DNA of 64,000 bases, taken from NCBI RefSeq assembly GCF_003319185.1, contig NZ_QOHJ01000006.1, forward strand, positions 310,001 through 374,000, written 5' to 3'. Positions 33,631 to 45,406 of this stretch are shown here, in pieces (position 1 is the stretch's first letter; the number at the start of each line of letters is the position of its first letter). The position numbers and the translations under genes are program-made. The notes beneath the pieces are model-generated. The model was not told the origin of the DNA. It saw only the letters and a list, made by a program, of their open reading frames with translations, and did no database searches. Origin of the DNA: Blastococcus sp. TF02A-30. GTDB lineage: Bacteria > Actinomycetota > Actinomycetes > Mycobacteriales > Geodermatophilaceae.

Positions 33631-34172
33631 GCGTCACCCCCATCCGGCTCCTCGGCGAGCCGGTCCTGCGCACCCCGGCCGCACCGGTCGTCGACTTCGA
33701 CGCCGAGCTGCGCCGCCTGGTCGCCGACCTCACCGACACCATGCACGCCGCCGGCGGGGCCGGCCTGGCCGCCCCGCAGATCGGCGTCGGGCTGCGGGTG
33801 TTCACCTGGTTCGTCGACGGCGAGGTCGGCCACCTGGTCAACCCCGACGTGACGCCGGTCGGCGACGAGGAGCAGGTCGACCCCGAGGGCTGCCTGTCCA
33901 TCCCCGGCTTCCGGTGGGACTGCCGCCGGCACCTGCACGTCGTCGCCAGCGGCTGGAACATGCACGGCGAGCCCGTGCGGGTCGAGGGCTCGGAGCTGCT
34001 GGCCCGCGCCATCCAGCACGAGACCGACCACCTCGACGGCGTGCTGTTCGTCGACCGCCTCGACGAGGTCGCCCGGGCCGCGGCGCTGGCCGAGCTGGAG
34101 GCCGCGGAGTGGAAGGGCATGGCCGAGTACCTGCCCGCCCCTCCGCCCGTCGTGAAGGTGAGCCCCCACTGA
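33627..34172 (+). CDS. def: Peptide deformylase
   Basis: Removes the formyl group from nascent proteins. 181 residues. Motif 1 [10 protein letters not shown], motif 2 EGCLSIP (metal Cys) and motif 3 QHETDHLDG (two metal His and catalytic Glu) are intact. GTG at 33627 overlaps the racemase stop. The stop codon overlaps the apparent CTG start of fmt, so formylation and deformylation genes are physically coupled. Confidence 0.97.
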   Translation: MSVTPIRLLGEPVLRTPAAPVVDFDAELRRLVADLTDTMHAAGGAGLAAPQIGVGLRVFTWFVDGEVGHLVNPDVTPVGDEEQVDPEGCLSIPGFRWDCRRHLHVVASGWNMHGEPVRVEGSELLARAIQHETDHLDGVLFVDRLDEVARAAALAELEAAEWKGMAEYLPAPPPVVKVSPH

Positions 34173-35101
34173 GGCTCCTGTTCGCCGGCACGCCGGCGCC
34201 CGCCGTCCCCTCCCTGGACGCCCTGCTGGCCTCCGGGCACGAGGTGGTCGCCGTCCTCACCCGCCCCGACGCGCGGGCCGGCCGCGGACGCGGGCTCAGC
34301 CGCTCGCCGGTCGCCGAGCGCGCGGACGCCGCCGGCATCCCGGTGCTGCAGCCGCGCTCCCCGCGGGAGCCGGAGTTCCTCGAGCAGCTGGCCGGCATGG
34401 ACGTGGACTGCGCGCCGGTGGTCGCCTACGGCGCGCTGGTGCCGCAGGTGGCGCTGGACATCCCGCGGCACGGGTGGGTCAACCTGCACTTCTCGCTGCT
34501 GCCCGCCTGGCGCGGCGCGGCACCCGTGCAGCACGCGATCATGGCCGGCGACGAGATCACCGGGGCCTCCACCTTCCGGCTGGAGGCGGGCCTCGACACC
34601 GGCCCGGTCTTCGGCACCCTCACCGAGGCGATCGGCCCGCGCGACACCGCCGGCGAGCTGCTGGACCGGCTGGCGGTCGGCGGCGCCCAGCTGCTCGTGG
34701 CCACGCTCGACGGCATCGCCGCCGGCGCGCTGGAGCCGCAGCCCCAGCCGGCCGACGGCGTCAGCCTGGCCCCCAAGGTCGAGGTCGCCGACGCCCGGGT
34801 CGACTGGGCGCTGCCCGCGCACGTGGTCGACCGCCGGGTGCGCGGGGTCACGCCCGCCCCCGGTGCCTGGACGACGTGGCGCGGCGACCGGTTGCGGCTG
34901 GGCCCGGTCACCCCGCTGGCAGACGGGCCCGCGCTGCCGGCCGGGGAGCTGCGGGTCGACGGCAGGAGCGTCCTGGTCGGTACGGGCTCCGGCGCCGTCC
35001 GGCTCGGCGAGGTCCAGCCCGCGGGCAAGCGGATGATCCCGGCGGCCGACTGGGCGCGCGGCGCCCGAATCGGGCCCGGCGACCGGCTGGGGGAGGCGTG
35101 A
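34169..35101 (+). CDS. fmt: Methionyl-tRNA formyltransferase
   Basis: Formylates initiator Met-tRNA. About 310 residues: N-terminal formyltransferase domain with [39 protein letters not shown] and [17 protein letters not shown], and a C-terminal OB-like domain. The conserved N terminus (normally MRLVFAGTP) begins with CTG at 34169, which overlaps the def stop as CTGA; no in-frame ATG, GTG or TTG lies at the right place. AAGGTGAG, a fair ribosome binding site, is about eight bases upstream. The CTG start is therefore the best reading. The stop overlaps rsmB (GTGA). Confidence 0.93.
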   Translation: MRLLFAGTPAPAVPSLDALLASGHEVVAVLTRPDARAGRGRGLSRSPVAERADAAGIPVLQPRSPREPEFLEQLAGMDVDCAPVVAYGALVPQVALDIPRHGWVNLHFSLLPAWRGAAPVQHAIMAGDEITGASTFRLEAGLDTGPVFGTLTEAIGPRDTAGELLDRLAVGGAQLLVATLDGIAAGALEPQPQPADGVSLAPKVEVADARVDWALPAHVVDRRVRGVTPAPGAWTTWRGDRLRLGPVTPLADGPALPAGELRVDGRSVLVGTGSGAVRLGEVQPAGKRMIPAADWARGARIGPGDRLGEA

Positions 35102-36465
35102 CCCGCCGCGGTGGTCGCGGGCGCCCGCCCGCGCGGCGCCGTCCGCTGGACGGCGCCCGGCTGACCGCCTACGACGTCCTGGACGGCGTCTCCTCCCGCG
35201 ACGCCTACGCCAACCTGCTCCTGCCGCAGCTGCTGCGCGAGCGCGACCTCGACCCCCGCGACGCCGGCTTCGCCACCCAGCTGGCCTACGGCGCGCTGCG
35301 CGCCCAGGGCACCCTCGACGCGGTCCTCGCCACGCTCGTGGACCGGCCGCTCGGCGAGCTCGACCCGCGGGTGCTCGACCTGCTGCGCCTGGGCGCCTAC
35401 CAGCTGATCGACCTGCGGGTGCCCTCGCACGCCGCCGTCGACACCACCGTCGACCTCACGCGGGCGATCGTCGGCACGGGCGCCTCCGGTCTGGTCAACG
35501 CGGTGCTGCGCAAGGTCGCCGCCGGCGGGGACCGCGCGGCGTGGCTGGCCGCGCTCGGCGGCGATGCGGAGCAGCGGCTGGCGCTGGCCACCGACCACCC
35601 GCGCTGGATCGTCGACGCCTGGCGCGATGCCCTCGGCGGCGACGACGAGCTCGAGCCGGCGCTCCTGGCCGACGACGCCGCACCCGAGGTGCACCTGGTC
35701 GCCCGGCGCATCCCGCGCGAGGAGCTGGCCGCCGAGGCCACGGGCGAGCCCGGTCCGTGGTCGCCGTTCGCGGTGCGGCTGCCCGGGGGCGACCCCGGCC
35801 GGTTGCCGTCGGTCCGCGCCGGCCGGGCGGCGGTGCAGGACGAGGGCAGCCAGCTCGCCGCGCTGCTGCTCGCCCGCGCGCCGCTGGAGGGGCCGGACGC
35901 CGCGTGGCTGGACATGTGCGCCGGACCGGGCGGCAAGGCCGGGCTGCTGGCGGCGGTCCGGCCCGAGGGCGTGCGGCTGACCGCGGCCGACCGCGCGCCG
36001 CACCGCGCCGACCTGGTGCGCTCGGCGCTGGGCGACGAGCGCGACGTCGAGGTGCTGGCCGCCGACGGCCGCGAGCCGCCGTGGGCACCCGCCAGCTTCG
36101 ACCGGGTGCTGCTCGACGCCCCGTGCACCGGGCTGGGCGCGCTGCGCCGTCGTCCCGAGGTGCGCTGGCGGCGGACCCCCGAGGACGTCCCACCGCTGGT
36201 GGAGCTGCAGACCGAGCTGCTGGCCGCCGCGCTGGCCTCCGTGCGGCCGGGCGGCGTGCTGGCCTACGTGACCTGCTCGCCGCACACCGAGGAGACCGTG
36301 GCCGTCGTCGACACCGCCGCGGCCCGGGACGACGTCGAGGTGCTGCCCGTGGCGCCGCTGTTCCCGGAGGTGCCGGGGATCGCGCGCGGCGACTACGCGC
36401 AGCTGTGGCCGCACCGCCACGGCACCGACGCGATGTTCATGGCCCTGCTCCGCCGCACCCGCTGA
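35098..36465 (+). CDS. rsmB: 16S rRNA m5C967 methyltransferase RsmB
   Basis: SAM-dependent rRNA methyltransferase. About 455 residues: basic start, a NusB-like RNA-binding domain at about 20-150 ([23 protein letters not shown]...VNAVLRKVA), and the Rossmann methyltransferase domain with SAM loop [10 protein letters not shown] and the two catalytic cysteines in [21 protein letters not shown] and [13 protein letters not shown] at 35098 overlaps the fmt stop. Ends the def-fmt-rsmB unit, followed by a terminator hairpin. Confidence 0.95.
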   Translation: MTRRGGRGRPPARRRPLDGARLTAYDVLDGVSSRDAYANLLLPQLLRERDLDPRDAGFATQLAYGALRAQGTLDAVLATLVDRPLGELDPRVLDLLRLGAYQLIDLRVPSHAAVDTTVDLTRAIVGTGASGLVNAVLRKVAAGGDRAAWLAALGGDAEQRLALATDHPRWIVDAWRDALGGDDELEPALLADDAAPEVHLVARRIPREELAAEATGEPGPWSPFAVRLPGGDPGRLPSVRAGRAAVQDEGSQLAALLLARAPLEGPDAAWLDMCAGPGGKAGLLAAVRPEGVRLTAADRAPHRADLVRSALGDERDVEVLAADGREPPWAPASFDRVLLDAPCTGLGALRRRPEVRWRRTPEDVPPLVELQTELLAAALASVRPGGVLAYVTCSPHTEETVAVVDTAAARDDVEVLPVAPLFPEVPGIARGDYAQLWPHRHGTDAMFMALLRRTR

Positions 36466-36500
36466 CGGCACGGCCCGGGCTGGTGCCCGGGGCCGTGCCG
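36466..36500. terminator. Terminator hairpin between rsmB and the convergent RidA-like gene
   Basis: A 15-bp stem interrupted by one bulged G, with a TGGT loop; the arms begin CGGCACGGCC and end GGCCGTGCCG. It starts on the base after the rsmB stop and ends ten bases before the RidA-like gene's stop, so it can serve both strands. Confidence 0.65.
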
Positions 36501-36509
36501 GGACCGGCG

Positions 36510-36920
36510 TCAGGCCAGCACGGCGTCCGCCTCCACCTCGACCAGAACGTCCGGCTCGAACAAGAAGTCGACGCCGATGAGCGAGGCGGGTGGCAGCGGC
36601 TGCGGCAAGCCGAGTTCCTCGGCGACGGCGCCGATGCCGGCCATGAGGTCGCCGATCCGGTCGGGGCTCCAGCGGGTGACGAAGAACCGGAGCCGGACGA
36701 CGCCGGCGAAGCTCGCCCCCGCGCCCGACAGGCCCCGCGCCGTGTTGCGCAGAGCCTGGGCGACCTGCCCGGCGAGGTCCCCGGTCGCCACCGGGTTGCC
36801 GTCGGCGTCGCGGGCGATCTGGCCGGCGACGTGCACCTGGCGGGCACCGGTGCCGATCGAGACGTGGTGGTAGGGGACGGGCTGGAACATGCCCTCGGGG
36901 CTCAGCAGCTGCACGCTCAC
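36510..36920 (-). CDS. RidA/YjgF-family protein lacking the deaminase arginine
   Basis: 136 residues of the trimeric Rid fold, with VHVAGQIARDADGNPVATGDLAGQVAQALRN and the C-terminal VEVEADAVL. The Arg that binds the imine carboxylate in E. coli RidA (R105) aligns with Ser in PPASLIGVDF, so the protein likely belongs to the Rid4-7 type subgroups without 2-aminoacrylate deaminase activity. ATG at 36920, divergent from the HxlR regulator, which probably controls it. Reaction unknown. Confidence 0.85.
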   Translation of the reverse strand: MSVQLLSPEGMFQPVPYHHVSIGTGARQVHVAGQIARDADGNPVATGDLAGQVAQALRNTARGLSGAGASFAGVVRLRFFVTRWSPDRIGDLMAGIGAVAEELGLPQPLPPASLIGVDFLFEPDVLVEVEADAVLA

Positions 36921-36945
36921 GGAGGTCCTCCACAGATCGATGACT

Positions 36946-36995
36946 GGTAGCTACGGTCTACCTGGTATCCAGAGGGAACTTCAACGAGACCAGGT
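36946..36995. promoter_or_regulatory. Nested inverted repeats in the RidA-like / HxlR divergent promoter
   Basis: Three inverted repeats lie within 50 bases: GGTAG/CTACC (36946-36962), CTGG-TAT-CCAG (36962-36972), and ACCTGGT/ACCAGGT (36960-36966 and 36989-36995, 22 bases apart). A TACGGT at 36952 could be a -10. HxlR regulators bind inverted repeats beside their own gene, so these are operator candidates. Confidence 0.45.
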
Positions 36996-36998
36996 GTC

Positions 36999-37418
36999 AT
37001 GACGGAGACCGCGCACCCCACGACGGAGCGGCTGCAGCTGACCCAGCAGCACCGAGAGCTGCTGGACCAGGTGCTCGACAAGTGGTCGCTGCAGGTGCTC
37101 GAGGAGCTCTGCGAACGGCCGCTGCGCTTCAACGACCTGCGGCGGGCTATCCCCTCCGTGACGCAGAAGTCCTTGACGACGGCGCTGCGCCGGCTGGAGC
37201 GCAACGGGATGGTCGAGCGCGTCGTGATCAGCTCCCGCCCGGTCGCCGTCGAGTACCGCGTCGCGCCGCTGGGCAAGACGCTGCAGGGGCTCGTCGACGC
37301 GCTGCACCTCTGGGCCACGGACACGATGGCCGCGGTCGAGCGGGCGCGCGAGCGGTTCGACGCCGACGGCGGCACGGACGGCCCGAACGGCTCGCCCGGA
37401 TCAGCCGTCGGCCGCTAG
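36999..37418 (+). CDS. HxlR-family winged-helix regulator
   Basis: 139 residues. The HxlR core is clear: LDQVLDKWSLQVLEELCERPLRFNDLRRAIPSVTQKSLTTALRRLERNGMVER, then the wing VEYRVAPLGKTLQGLVDALHLWA. It lacks the common N-terminal Cys of redox- or aldehyde-sensing HxlR proteins, so the signal is unknown. ATG at 36999, 78 bases from the divergent RidA-like gene; inverted repeats lie between. The downstream genes are an acetyltransferase-like protein and, convergent to them, an aldehyde dehydrogenase. Confidence 0.88.
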   Translation: MTETAHPTTERLQLTQQHRELLDQVLDKWSLQVLEELCERPLRFNDLRRAIPSVTQKSLTTALRRLERNGMVERVVISSRPVAVEYRVAPLGKTLQGLVDALHLWATDTMAAVERARERFDADGGTDGPNGSPGSAVGR

Positions 37419-37421
37419 GTT
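37416..37421 (+). promoter_or_regulatory. Candidate -10 (TAGGTT) for a leaderless transcript
   Basis: TAGGTT fits TANNNT and ends seven bases before the GTG at 37429, overlapping the stop codon of the HxlR gene. It supports that GTG over the TTG at 37420. Confidence 0.4.
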
Positions 37422-37428
37422 GCCGCCC

Positions 37429-37929
37429 GTGCCCTGGCTGCCCGACGACTTCGCCCACCCGCTGCGCGCCGGGCTGGCGACCGGCCACCACCTGCGCCCG
37501 ATGAGCGACGCCGACACCGGGATCGACTTCCCGGCCGTCATGGGCTCCCGCGAACGGCTGTGGACGATCTACGGCGAGGCCTGGGGGTGGCCACCGGCGC
37601 ACATGACGCTCGAGCAGGACCGCGCGGACCTCGCCCGTCACGCCCGCGAGATCGAGGCGCACGAGAGCTTCCTGTACGGGCTCTTCGCGGACGACGAGGC
37701 GGAGCTGCTCGGCTGCGTCTACGTCGACCCGCCGGAGAAGGCCGGCGACGTCGGCGCCGAGGTGTCGTGGTGGGTCGTCGACCGGCTGGTCGGCAGCGAC
37801 GTGGAGCGCGAGCTCGACCGGTTCGTGCCCCGGTGGCTGGCCCAGGAGTGGCCGCTGCCCGCGCCGCCGCGGCTCGTGGGGTGGGACCTGTCCTGGGCGG
37901 AGTGGAACGCGCTGCCGCCCAGGACCTGA
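37429..37929 (+). CDS. GNAT-like N-acetyltransferase domain protein
   Basis: About 166 residues. The arrangement HLRPMSDADTGIDFPAVMGSRERLW, then GLFADDEAELLGCVYVDPPEKAGDVGAEVSWWVVDRL, looks like the GNAT beta-strand order, but the usual acetyl-CoA loop (R/QxxGxG/A) is not evident, so activity is uncertain. Proteins of this type are often annotated only as GNAT-like. Start GTG at 37429, supported by a -10-like TAGGTT seven bases before it. It converges on the aldehyde dehydrogenase gene, four bases away. Confidence 0.7.
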   Translation: MPWLPDDFAHPLRAGLATGHHLRPMSDADTGIDFPAVMGSRERLWTIYGEAWGWPPAHMTLEQDRADLARHAREIEAHESFLYGLFADDEAELLGCVYVDPPEKAGDVGAEVSWWVVDRLVGSDVERELDRFVPRWLAQEWPLPAPPRLVGWDLSWAEWNALPPRT

Positions 37930-37933
37930 GCGC

Positions 37934-39406
37934 TCAGAACGGGAACCGGCGCTTGGTGTGCTGGACGCTCACCCAGTGGTCGGTGGTGAACTCCTCGATC
38001 GCCCATTCGCCGCCGAAACGGCCCAGCCCCGACTCCTTCTCGCCGCCGAACGCGGTGTTGTTCTCGTCGTTGAGCGGCGAGTCGTTGACGTGCGTCATCC
38101 CGGCCTCCACGCGCAGCGCGAAGTCCACCCCGCGCGCGACGTCCCGGGTGAACACCGCGCTGGACAGGCCGTACTCGGTGTCGTTGGCGATGGCCAGGGC
38201 GTCGTCCTCGTCGCGGGCCCGGACGATCGTGGCGACCGGGCCGAACACCTCCTGCCGGGCGGTGGCGACGTCGTTGCTGCCGAGGAGCACGTGCGGGGGC
38301 AGGACCGAGCCGATCGGGCCGGTCGGGTCGCCGCCGAGCAGCTGCTCCGCGCCGTCCGCCCGCGCCTGCGCGACCTTCTCCTGGATGCCCTCGAGCTGCT
38401 TGCTGTTGATGATCGGGCCGATCACCGTGTCGCCGTCCCGCGGGTCGCCGGCCTTGAGCGCGCGCACCCGCGCCACGTACCGCTCCACGAACTCGTCGTG
38501 CACCGCCGCGTCCACCACGATCCGGTTGGTGATCATGCAGACCTGGCCCTGGTGGAAGAACTTCCCGAAGACGGCGGCGTCGACCGCGTACTCCAGATCG
38601 GCGTCGTCCAGCACGACCAGCGGCCCGTTGCCGCCGAGCTCCAGCGACAGCTTCTTGAGGCCGGCCTTCTCCGCGATCCCCTTGCCCACCGGGGTGGAGC
38701 CGGTGAAGGACACGACCCGCGGGGTGGGGTGGGACACGATCGCGTCGCCGATGTCGGACCCGGAGCCGATCACGACGGAGAGCAGCCCCTCGGGCAGCCC
38801 GGCCTCCTCGTAGACCTTGGCCAGCAGGAGGCCGCCGGTCACGGGGGTGTCGCCGGCCGGCTTGAGGACGACGGCGTTGCCGAGCGCCAGCGCCGGCGCG
38901 ACCGACCGGTTGGACAGGTGCATCGGCACGTTCCACGGGCTGATCACCGCGACCACGCCGACGGGACGGCGGTAGACGCGGCTCTCCTTGCCCTCGATGT
39001 CGGCCGGCAGGATCCGGCCCTCCACGCGGTACGGGTAGGACGACGCCTCGTGGAAGTCGCGCAGGGTGATCGCGTACTCGAACTCGGCGGCGGGGGCGGC
39101 GGCGCCGCTCTCGCGGATGTGCCAGTCGACGATCTCGTCCTTGCGCGCCTCCATCACCCGGGCGGCGCGGCGCATGACCTCGGCCCGCTCGGACGGCAGC
39201 CGGGCGGCCCAGTCGCGCTGGGCCTCCTTCGCCCGGGCGTACGCCTCGTCGAGGTCCTCGGCGTCGGCGAGCGGGATCTCGGTGAGCGTCTCGCCGGTGT
39301 AGGGATCGGTGTCGGTGGCGGTCTTGCCCGAGCGGCCGGCGCGCCAGGTGCCGGCGATGGGCATGCGGTCGAAGCCGTCGTAGCGGGCAGGAGCCTCGGA
39401 AGCCAT
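37934..39406 (-). CDS. NAD(P)-dependent aldehyde dehydrogenase (benzaldehyde/vanillin type)
   Basis: Oxidises an aldehyde to its acid. 490 residues. Cofactor and active-site motifs: [29 protein letters not shown] (catalytic Asn), [11 protein letters not shown], catalytic Glu in LSLELGGN (about residue 256) and catalytic Cys in [13 protein letters not shown] (about residue 290). The HQGQVC context and the [25 protein letters not shown] ending resemble benzaldehyde/vanillin dehydrogenases. ATG at 39406. Its upstream region is shared with rpe. Substrate is an inference. Confidence 0.88.
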   Translation of the reverse strand: MASEAPARYDGFDRMPIAGTWRAGRSGKTATDTDPYTGETLTEIPLADAEDLDEAYARAKEAQRDWAARLPSERAEVMRRAARVMEARKDEIVDWHIRESGAAAPAAEFEYAITLRDFHEASSYPYRVEGRILPADIEGKESRVYRRPVGVVAVISPWNVPMHLSNRSVAPALALGNAVVLKPAGDTPVTGGLLLAKVYEEAGLPEGLLSVVIGSGSDIGDAIVSHPTPRVVSFTGSTPVGKGIAEKAGLKKLSLELGGNGPLVVLDDADLEYAVDAAVFGKFFHQGQVCMITNRIVVDAAVHDEFVERYVARVRALKAGDPRDGDTVIGPIINSKQLEGIQEKVAQARADGAEQLLGGDPTGPIGSVLPPHVLLGSNDVATARQEVFGPVATIVRARDEDDALAIANDTEYGLSSAVFTRDVARGVDFALRVEAGMTHVNDSPLNDENNTAFGGEKESGLGRFGGEWAIEEFTTDHWVSVQHTKRRFPF

Positions 39407-39511
39407 GGTGGCGCCCTACCCGGTGGTGCACGTCGGACACGCGGACGGTCGGTCTCGTCACACCGGTCGCGCACCGGGCCGCGCGGGGGAAGGGGCACGT
39501 CGGGGCCCACC

Positions 39512-39517
39512 TAGACT
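39512..39517 (+). promoter_or_regulatory. -10 (TAGACT) for a leaderless rpe transcript
   Basis: TAGACT matches four of six bases of TATAAT and ends eight bases before the rpe GTG at 39526, so transcription would start at or near the G of the start codon. This is the clearest -10 of its kind in the window. Confidence 0.5.
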
Positions 39518-39525
39518 CGGCAGAC

Positions 39526-40194
39526 GTGTCCCGGGAACCGATGATCGCGCCGAGCCTCCTGTCGGCGGACTTCGCGCGGCTGGCCGACGAGGTCGCGCGC
39601 GTGGCCGACGCCGACTGGCTGCACGTCGACGTGATGGACGGGCACTTCGTGCCGAACCTGACCCTGGGCCTGCCCGTGGCGAAGGCGATCCAGGCGGTCA
39701 GCACCGTGCCGCTGGACTGCCACCTGATGATCGAGGACCCGGAGCGCTGGGCCCCCGGCTACGCCGAGATGGGCGCCCGCAACGTGACCGTGCACGCCGA
39801 GGCCTGCACCGACCCGTGCGGCGTCGCCCGCGACATCCGGGCCGCCGGCTCGCTCGCCGGCCTGGCGATCAAGCCCGGCACCCCGCTGGACGACGTCCTC
39901 GAGGTGCTGCCCGACTTCGACACGCTGCTGGTCATGAGCGTCGAGCCGGGGTTCGGCGGGCAGTCGTTCATCCCCGACGTGCTCGGCAAGGTGCGCCGGG
40001 CCCGTGAGCTGGTCGACACCGGGCACCTGCAGGTGCTGGTCGAGATCGACGGCGGGATCAACGCCGACACCATCGAGCAGGCCGCGGAGGCCGGCGTCGA
40101 CGTCTTCGTCGCGGGCTCGGCCGTCTACGGGGCCGACGACCCGGCGAAGGCGATCGCCGCCCTGCGCGCGCAGGCCGCGGCGGCCCGCGGGTGA
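39526..40194 (+). CDS. rpe: Ribulose-phosphate 3-epimerase
   Basis: Interconverts ribulose 5-phosphate and xylulose 5-phosphate; ribulose 5-phosphate is also the carbon source for the riboflavin precursor made by RibBA downstream. 222 residues. TIM-barrel motifs: [30 protein letters not shown] (metal His/Asp), [23 protein letters not shown] and VEIDGGIN. The GTG at 39526 fits a leaderless start; ATG at 39541 is an alternative. The stop overlaps ribD. Confidence 0.96.
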   Translation: MSREPMIAPSLLSADFARLADEVARVADADWLHVDVMDGHFVPNLTLGLPVAKAIQAVSTVPLDCHLMIEDPERWAPGYAEMGARNVTVHAEACTDPCGVARDIRAAGSLAGLAIKPGTPLDDVLEVLPDFDTLLVMSVEPGFGGQSFIPDVLGKVRRARELVDTGHLQVLVEIDGGINADTIEQAAEAGVDVFVAGSAVYGADDPAKAIAALRAQAAAARG

Positions 40195-41252
40195 CCGCCG
40201 ACCCCGCCGAGCTGGAGGGGATGGCCCGGGCCCGCGAGCTCGGCCTGTCGGTGCTCGGCCGCACCAGCCCCAACCCGCCCGTGGGCGCCGTCGTGCTCGC
40301 CGCCGACGGCACGGTCGTGGGTGAGGGGGCCACCCGGCCACCCGGCGGCCCGCACGCCGAGGTGGTGGCGCTGCGCCAGGCCGGCGACCGCGCCCGCGGC
40401 GGCACCGCCGTCGTCACCCTCGAGCCGTGCGCGCACACCGGCCGCACCGGCCCGTGCGCCGACGCGCTGATCGCCGCCGGCGTCGCCCGCGTCGTCGTCG
40501 CCGTCCCCGAGCCCACCCGCCTGGCCGGCGGGGGCGCGCAGCGGCTCCGCGACGCCGGCATCGACGTCGAGCTCGGGGTGGAGCAGGCCGCGGCCGAGGA
40601 GGGGGCGCTCGCCGCCTGGCTCACCGGGGTCCGCGAGCACCGCCCGTACGTGATCTGGAAGGTGGCCGCCACCCTCGACGGGCGCACCGCCGCCGCCGAC
40701 GGCAGCAGCCGGTGGATCACCGGCGAGCAGGCGCGTGCCGAGGTGCACCGGCTGCGCGCCACCTGCGACGCCGTCATCGTCGGCTCGGGCACCGCCCTGG
40801 CCGACGACCCGCAGCTCACCGTCCGCGACGCCGGCGGCCGCGCCGCCGACCGGCAGCCGCTGCGCGTCGTCGTCGACCGGCGGGGCCGGCTGCCGCGCAC
40901 CGCCCGCGTGCTGGACGACGCCGCCCCGACGCTGGTCAGCCGCGCCGCCACCCCGCGCGCGGTGCTGGCCGAGCTCCACGACCGCGACGTGCGCCGCGTG
41001 CTGCTCGAGGGCGGCGCCACGCTGGCCGCCGCCTTCCTGCGCGAGGAGCTCGTGGACGAGGTGCTGGTGCACCTGGCCCCGACGCTGCTCGGCGCCGGGC
41101 CCTCGCTGGTGGGGGACCTGGGAATCAGCTCGATCACCGGTGCGCTGCACCTCACGGTCGTCGACGTCCTCCCGATGGGTGGGGACGTGCAGATCCGGCT
41201 GCGGCCCACCCGGCACACTGGTGGGCAGGACGCGGACCGGGAGAGGAGCTGA
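40191..41252 (+). CDS. ribD: Bifunctional riboflavin deaminase/reductase RibD
   Basis: Second and third steps of riboflavin synthesis. 353 residues. The N-terminal zinc deaminase domain (about 1-150) has [12 protein letters not shown] and [20 protein letters not shown]; the C-terminal reductase domain (about 155-350) has [23 protein letters not shown] and [17 protein letters not shown] at 40191 overlaps the rpe stop. Start of the ribD-ribE-ribBA-ribH set, the standard actinobacterial order after rpe. Confidence 0.96.
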   Translation: MTADPAELEGMARARELGLSVLGRTSPNPPVGAVVLAADGTVVGEGATRPPGGPHAEVVALRQAGDRARGGTAVVTLEPCAHTGRTGPCADALIAAGVARVVVAVPEPTRLAGGGAQRLRDAGIDVELGVEQAAAEEGALAAWLTGVREHRPYVIWKVAATLDGRTAAADGSSRWITGEQARAEVHRLRATCDAVIVGSGTALADDPQLTVRDAGGRAADRQPLRVVVDRRGRLPRTARVLDDAAPTLVSRAATPRAVLAELHDRDVRRVLLEGGATLAAAFLREELVDEVLVHLAPTLLGAGPSLVGDLGISSITGALHLTVVDVLPMGGDVQIRLRPTRHTGGQDADRERS

Positions 41253-41253
41253 G

Positions 41254-43995
<2,742 letters not shown>

Positions 43996-44020
43996 TCCCG
44001 ACCCCCGAGGAGTTCCCGAC

Positions 44021-44881
44021 GTGCTGCGCATCGCCGTGCCCAACAAGGGCGTCCTGAGCGAGCCCGCGGCCGAGATGCTCGCCGAGAGCGGCTACCGGCA
44101 GCGGCGCAGCACCAAGGACCTCGCCGTCTACGACCCCGAGAACGACACCGAGTTCTTCTACCTGCGCCCGCGCGACATCGCCGTCTACGTCGCCGCCGGC
44201 ACCCTGGACGTCGGCATCACCGGCCGCGACATGCTGCTGGAGACCGCCCCGGCCGACGGTGCCGCCGCCGTCGAGGTCATGCCGCTGGGCTTCGGCCGCT
44301 CCTCGTTCCGCTTCGCCACGCCGCTGGAGTCGGGCATCGAGAAGGTCGAGCAGCTGGCCGGCAAGCGGATCGCCACCGCCTACCCGGTGCTGCTCCAGCG
44401 GTTCCTGCGGGAGCAGGGGATCGACGCCGGCGTGGTCAAGCTCGACGGCGCGGTGGAGACCGCGTGCCGGCTCGGCGTCGCCGACGCGGTCTGCGACGTG
44501 GTGGAGACGGGGACGACGCTGCGCGCGGCGGGGCTGCACATCATCGGCGAGCCGGTGCTCACCAGCGAGGCGATCCTGGTCCGCCGGGCCGGCGCCGAGG
44601 AGATCCCGGCGGTCGCCCAGCTGCGCCGGCGGCTGCAGGGGGTGCTCGTCGCCCGCCAGTACGTCCTGCTCGACTACGACTGCCCCAACGACCTGCTCGA
44701 GCAGGCCGCGGCGATCACCCCCGGCATGGAGGGCCCCACGGTCAGCCCGCTGCAGACGCCGGGCTGGTCGGCCGTCCGGGCGATGGTGCGGCGCACCGAG
44801 ACCAACCAGGTCATGGACGACCTCTACGCCCTGGGCGCCCGCGCCCTGCTGGTCACGAGCATCCACGCCTCCCGCCTCTAG
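44021..44881 (+). CDS. hisG: ATP phosphoribosyltransferase, long form
   Basis: First, feedback-controlled step of histidine synthesis. 286 residues: a periplasmic-binding-protein-like catalytic part (LRIAVPNKGVLSEPAAEMLAESGYRQRR, DVGITGRDMLLE, DAVCDVVETGTTLRAAGL) and a C-terminal ACT-like histidine-binding domain (about 210-286), so no HisZ is needed. GTG at 44021 after GAGGAG. Confidence 0.96.
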   Translation: MLRIAVPNKGVLSEPAAEMLAESGYRQRRSTKDLAVYDPENDTEFFYLRPRDIAVYVAAGTLDVGITGRDMLLETAPADGAAAVEVMPLGFGRSSFRFATPLESGIEKVEQLAGKRIATAYPVLLQRFLREQGIDAGVVKLDGAVETACRLGVADAVCDVVETGTTLRAAGLHIIGEPVLTSEAILVRRAGAEEIPAVAQLRRRLQGVLVARQYVLLDYDCPNDLLEQAAAITPGMEGPTVSPLQTPGWSAVRAMVRRTETNQVMDDLYALGARALLVTSIHASRL

Positions 44882-44884
44882 GGT
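44879..44884 (+). promoter_or_regulatory. Candidate -10 (TAGGGT) inside the hisG stop
   Basis: TAGGGT contains the TAG stop codon of hisG and ends seven bases before the GTG of the lipoprotein gene, again fitting a leaderless mRNA. Confidence 0.35.
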
Positions 44885-44891
44885 TCCCGGC

Positions 44892-45359
44892 GTGCGCCGT
44901 CTGCTGCCGCTCCTCGTCCTGCCCGTGCTGCTGGGCGCCTGCGCGTCCCACGAGGACCCGCGGACCAGCAGCGCGGACCCGACCGCTCCGGACGACGGCG
45001 CCGCGGCCGGCGGGATCTCGCAGGCCGACGACGACCTCCAGGTCGAGGTCGACGCCGGCGACGGGACGCCGGCGCAGGTGTGGACGCTGACCTGCGTGGG
45101 CTTCGTCGAGGGCACCCACCCGCGGGCGGAGGAGGCGTGCGCGCACCTGGAGCAGCTGCCCGAGCCCTTCACCCCCGTGCCCCCGGACGCCGTGTGCACG
45201 GAGCAGTACGGCGGCCCTCAGACCGCGCACGTCATCGGCCGCTGGGCGGGTGCGGAGGTCGACCTGGAGCTCTCGCGGGTGGACGGGTGCCGGATCGCCC
45301 AGTGGGACGCCCTGGGGCCGCTGCTGCCCGCCGTGGCGGGCGTCGAGCCGATCGGCTGA
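44892..45359 (+). CDS. Lipoprotein with a subtilisin-inhibitor-like (SSI) domain
   Basis: 155 residues. A lipoprotein signal RRLLPLLVLPVLLGAC puts the lipidated Cys at residue 17; a Ser/Thr/Asp/Ala linker follows. Residues ~62-145 resemble the Streptomyces subtilisin inhibitor: LTC, GTHPRAEEAC, VCTEQYGG and VDGC. The cysteines at about 68, 83, 102 and 133 are spaced 15 and 31 apart within pairs, against 15 and 30 in SSI. The P1 position, two residues after the third Cys, would be Glu instead of the usual Met/Lys/Arg. Start GTG at 44892, seven bases after a TAGGGT. It may inhibit a Glu-specific protease or have lost inhibition. Confidence 0.75.
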   Translation: MRRLLPLLVLPVLLGACASHEDPRTSSADPTAPDDGAAAGGISQADDDLQVEVDAGDGTPAQVWTLTCVGFVEGTHPRAEEACAHLEQLPEPFTPVPPDAVCTEQYGGPQTAHVIGRWAGAEVDLELSRVDGCRIAQWDALGPLLPAVAGVEPIG

Positions 45360-45370
45360 CCCGCGAGCGG

Positions 45371-45396
45371 CCGCGGATCCCGATCGGGACCCGCGG
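45371..45396. terminator. Palindromic terminator between the lipoprotein and DUF2877 genes
   Basis: CCGCGG, A, the palindrome TCCCGATCGGGA, C, CCGCGG: a 26-base near-perfect hairpin between two converging genes. Confidence 0.6.
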
Positions 45397-45406
45397 CAGC
45401 CCGTGG

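Noticed and set aside
39407..39525. FMN riboswitch ahead of the rpe-rib genes.
   Set aside because: No RFN-element core sequences were seen, and the promoter appears leaderless with no room for an aptamer.
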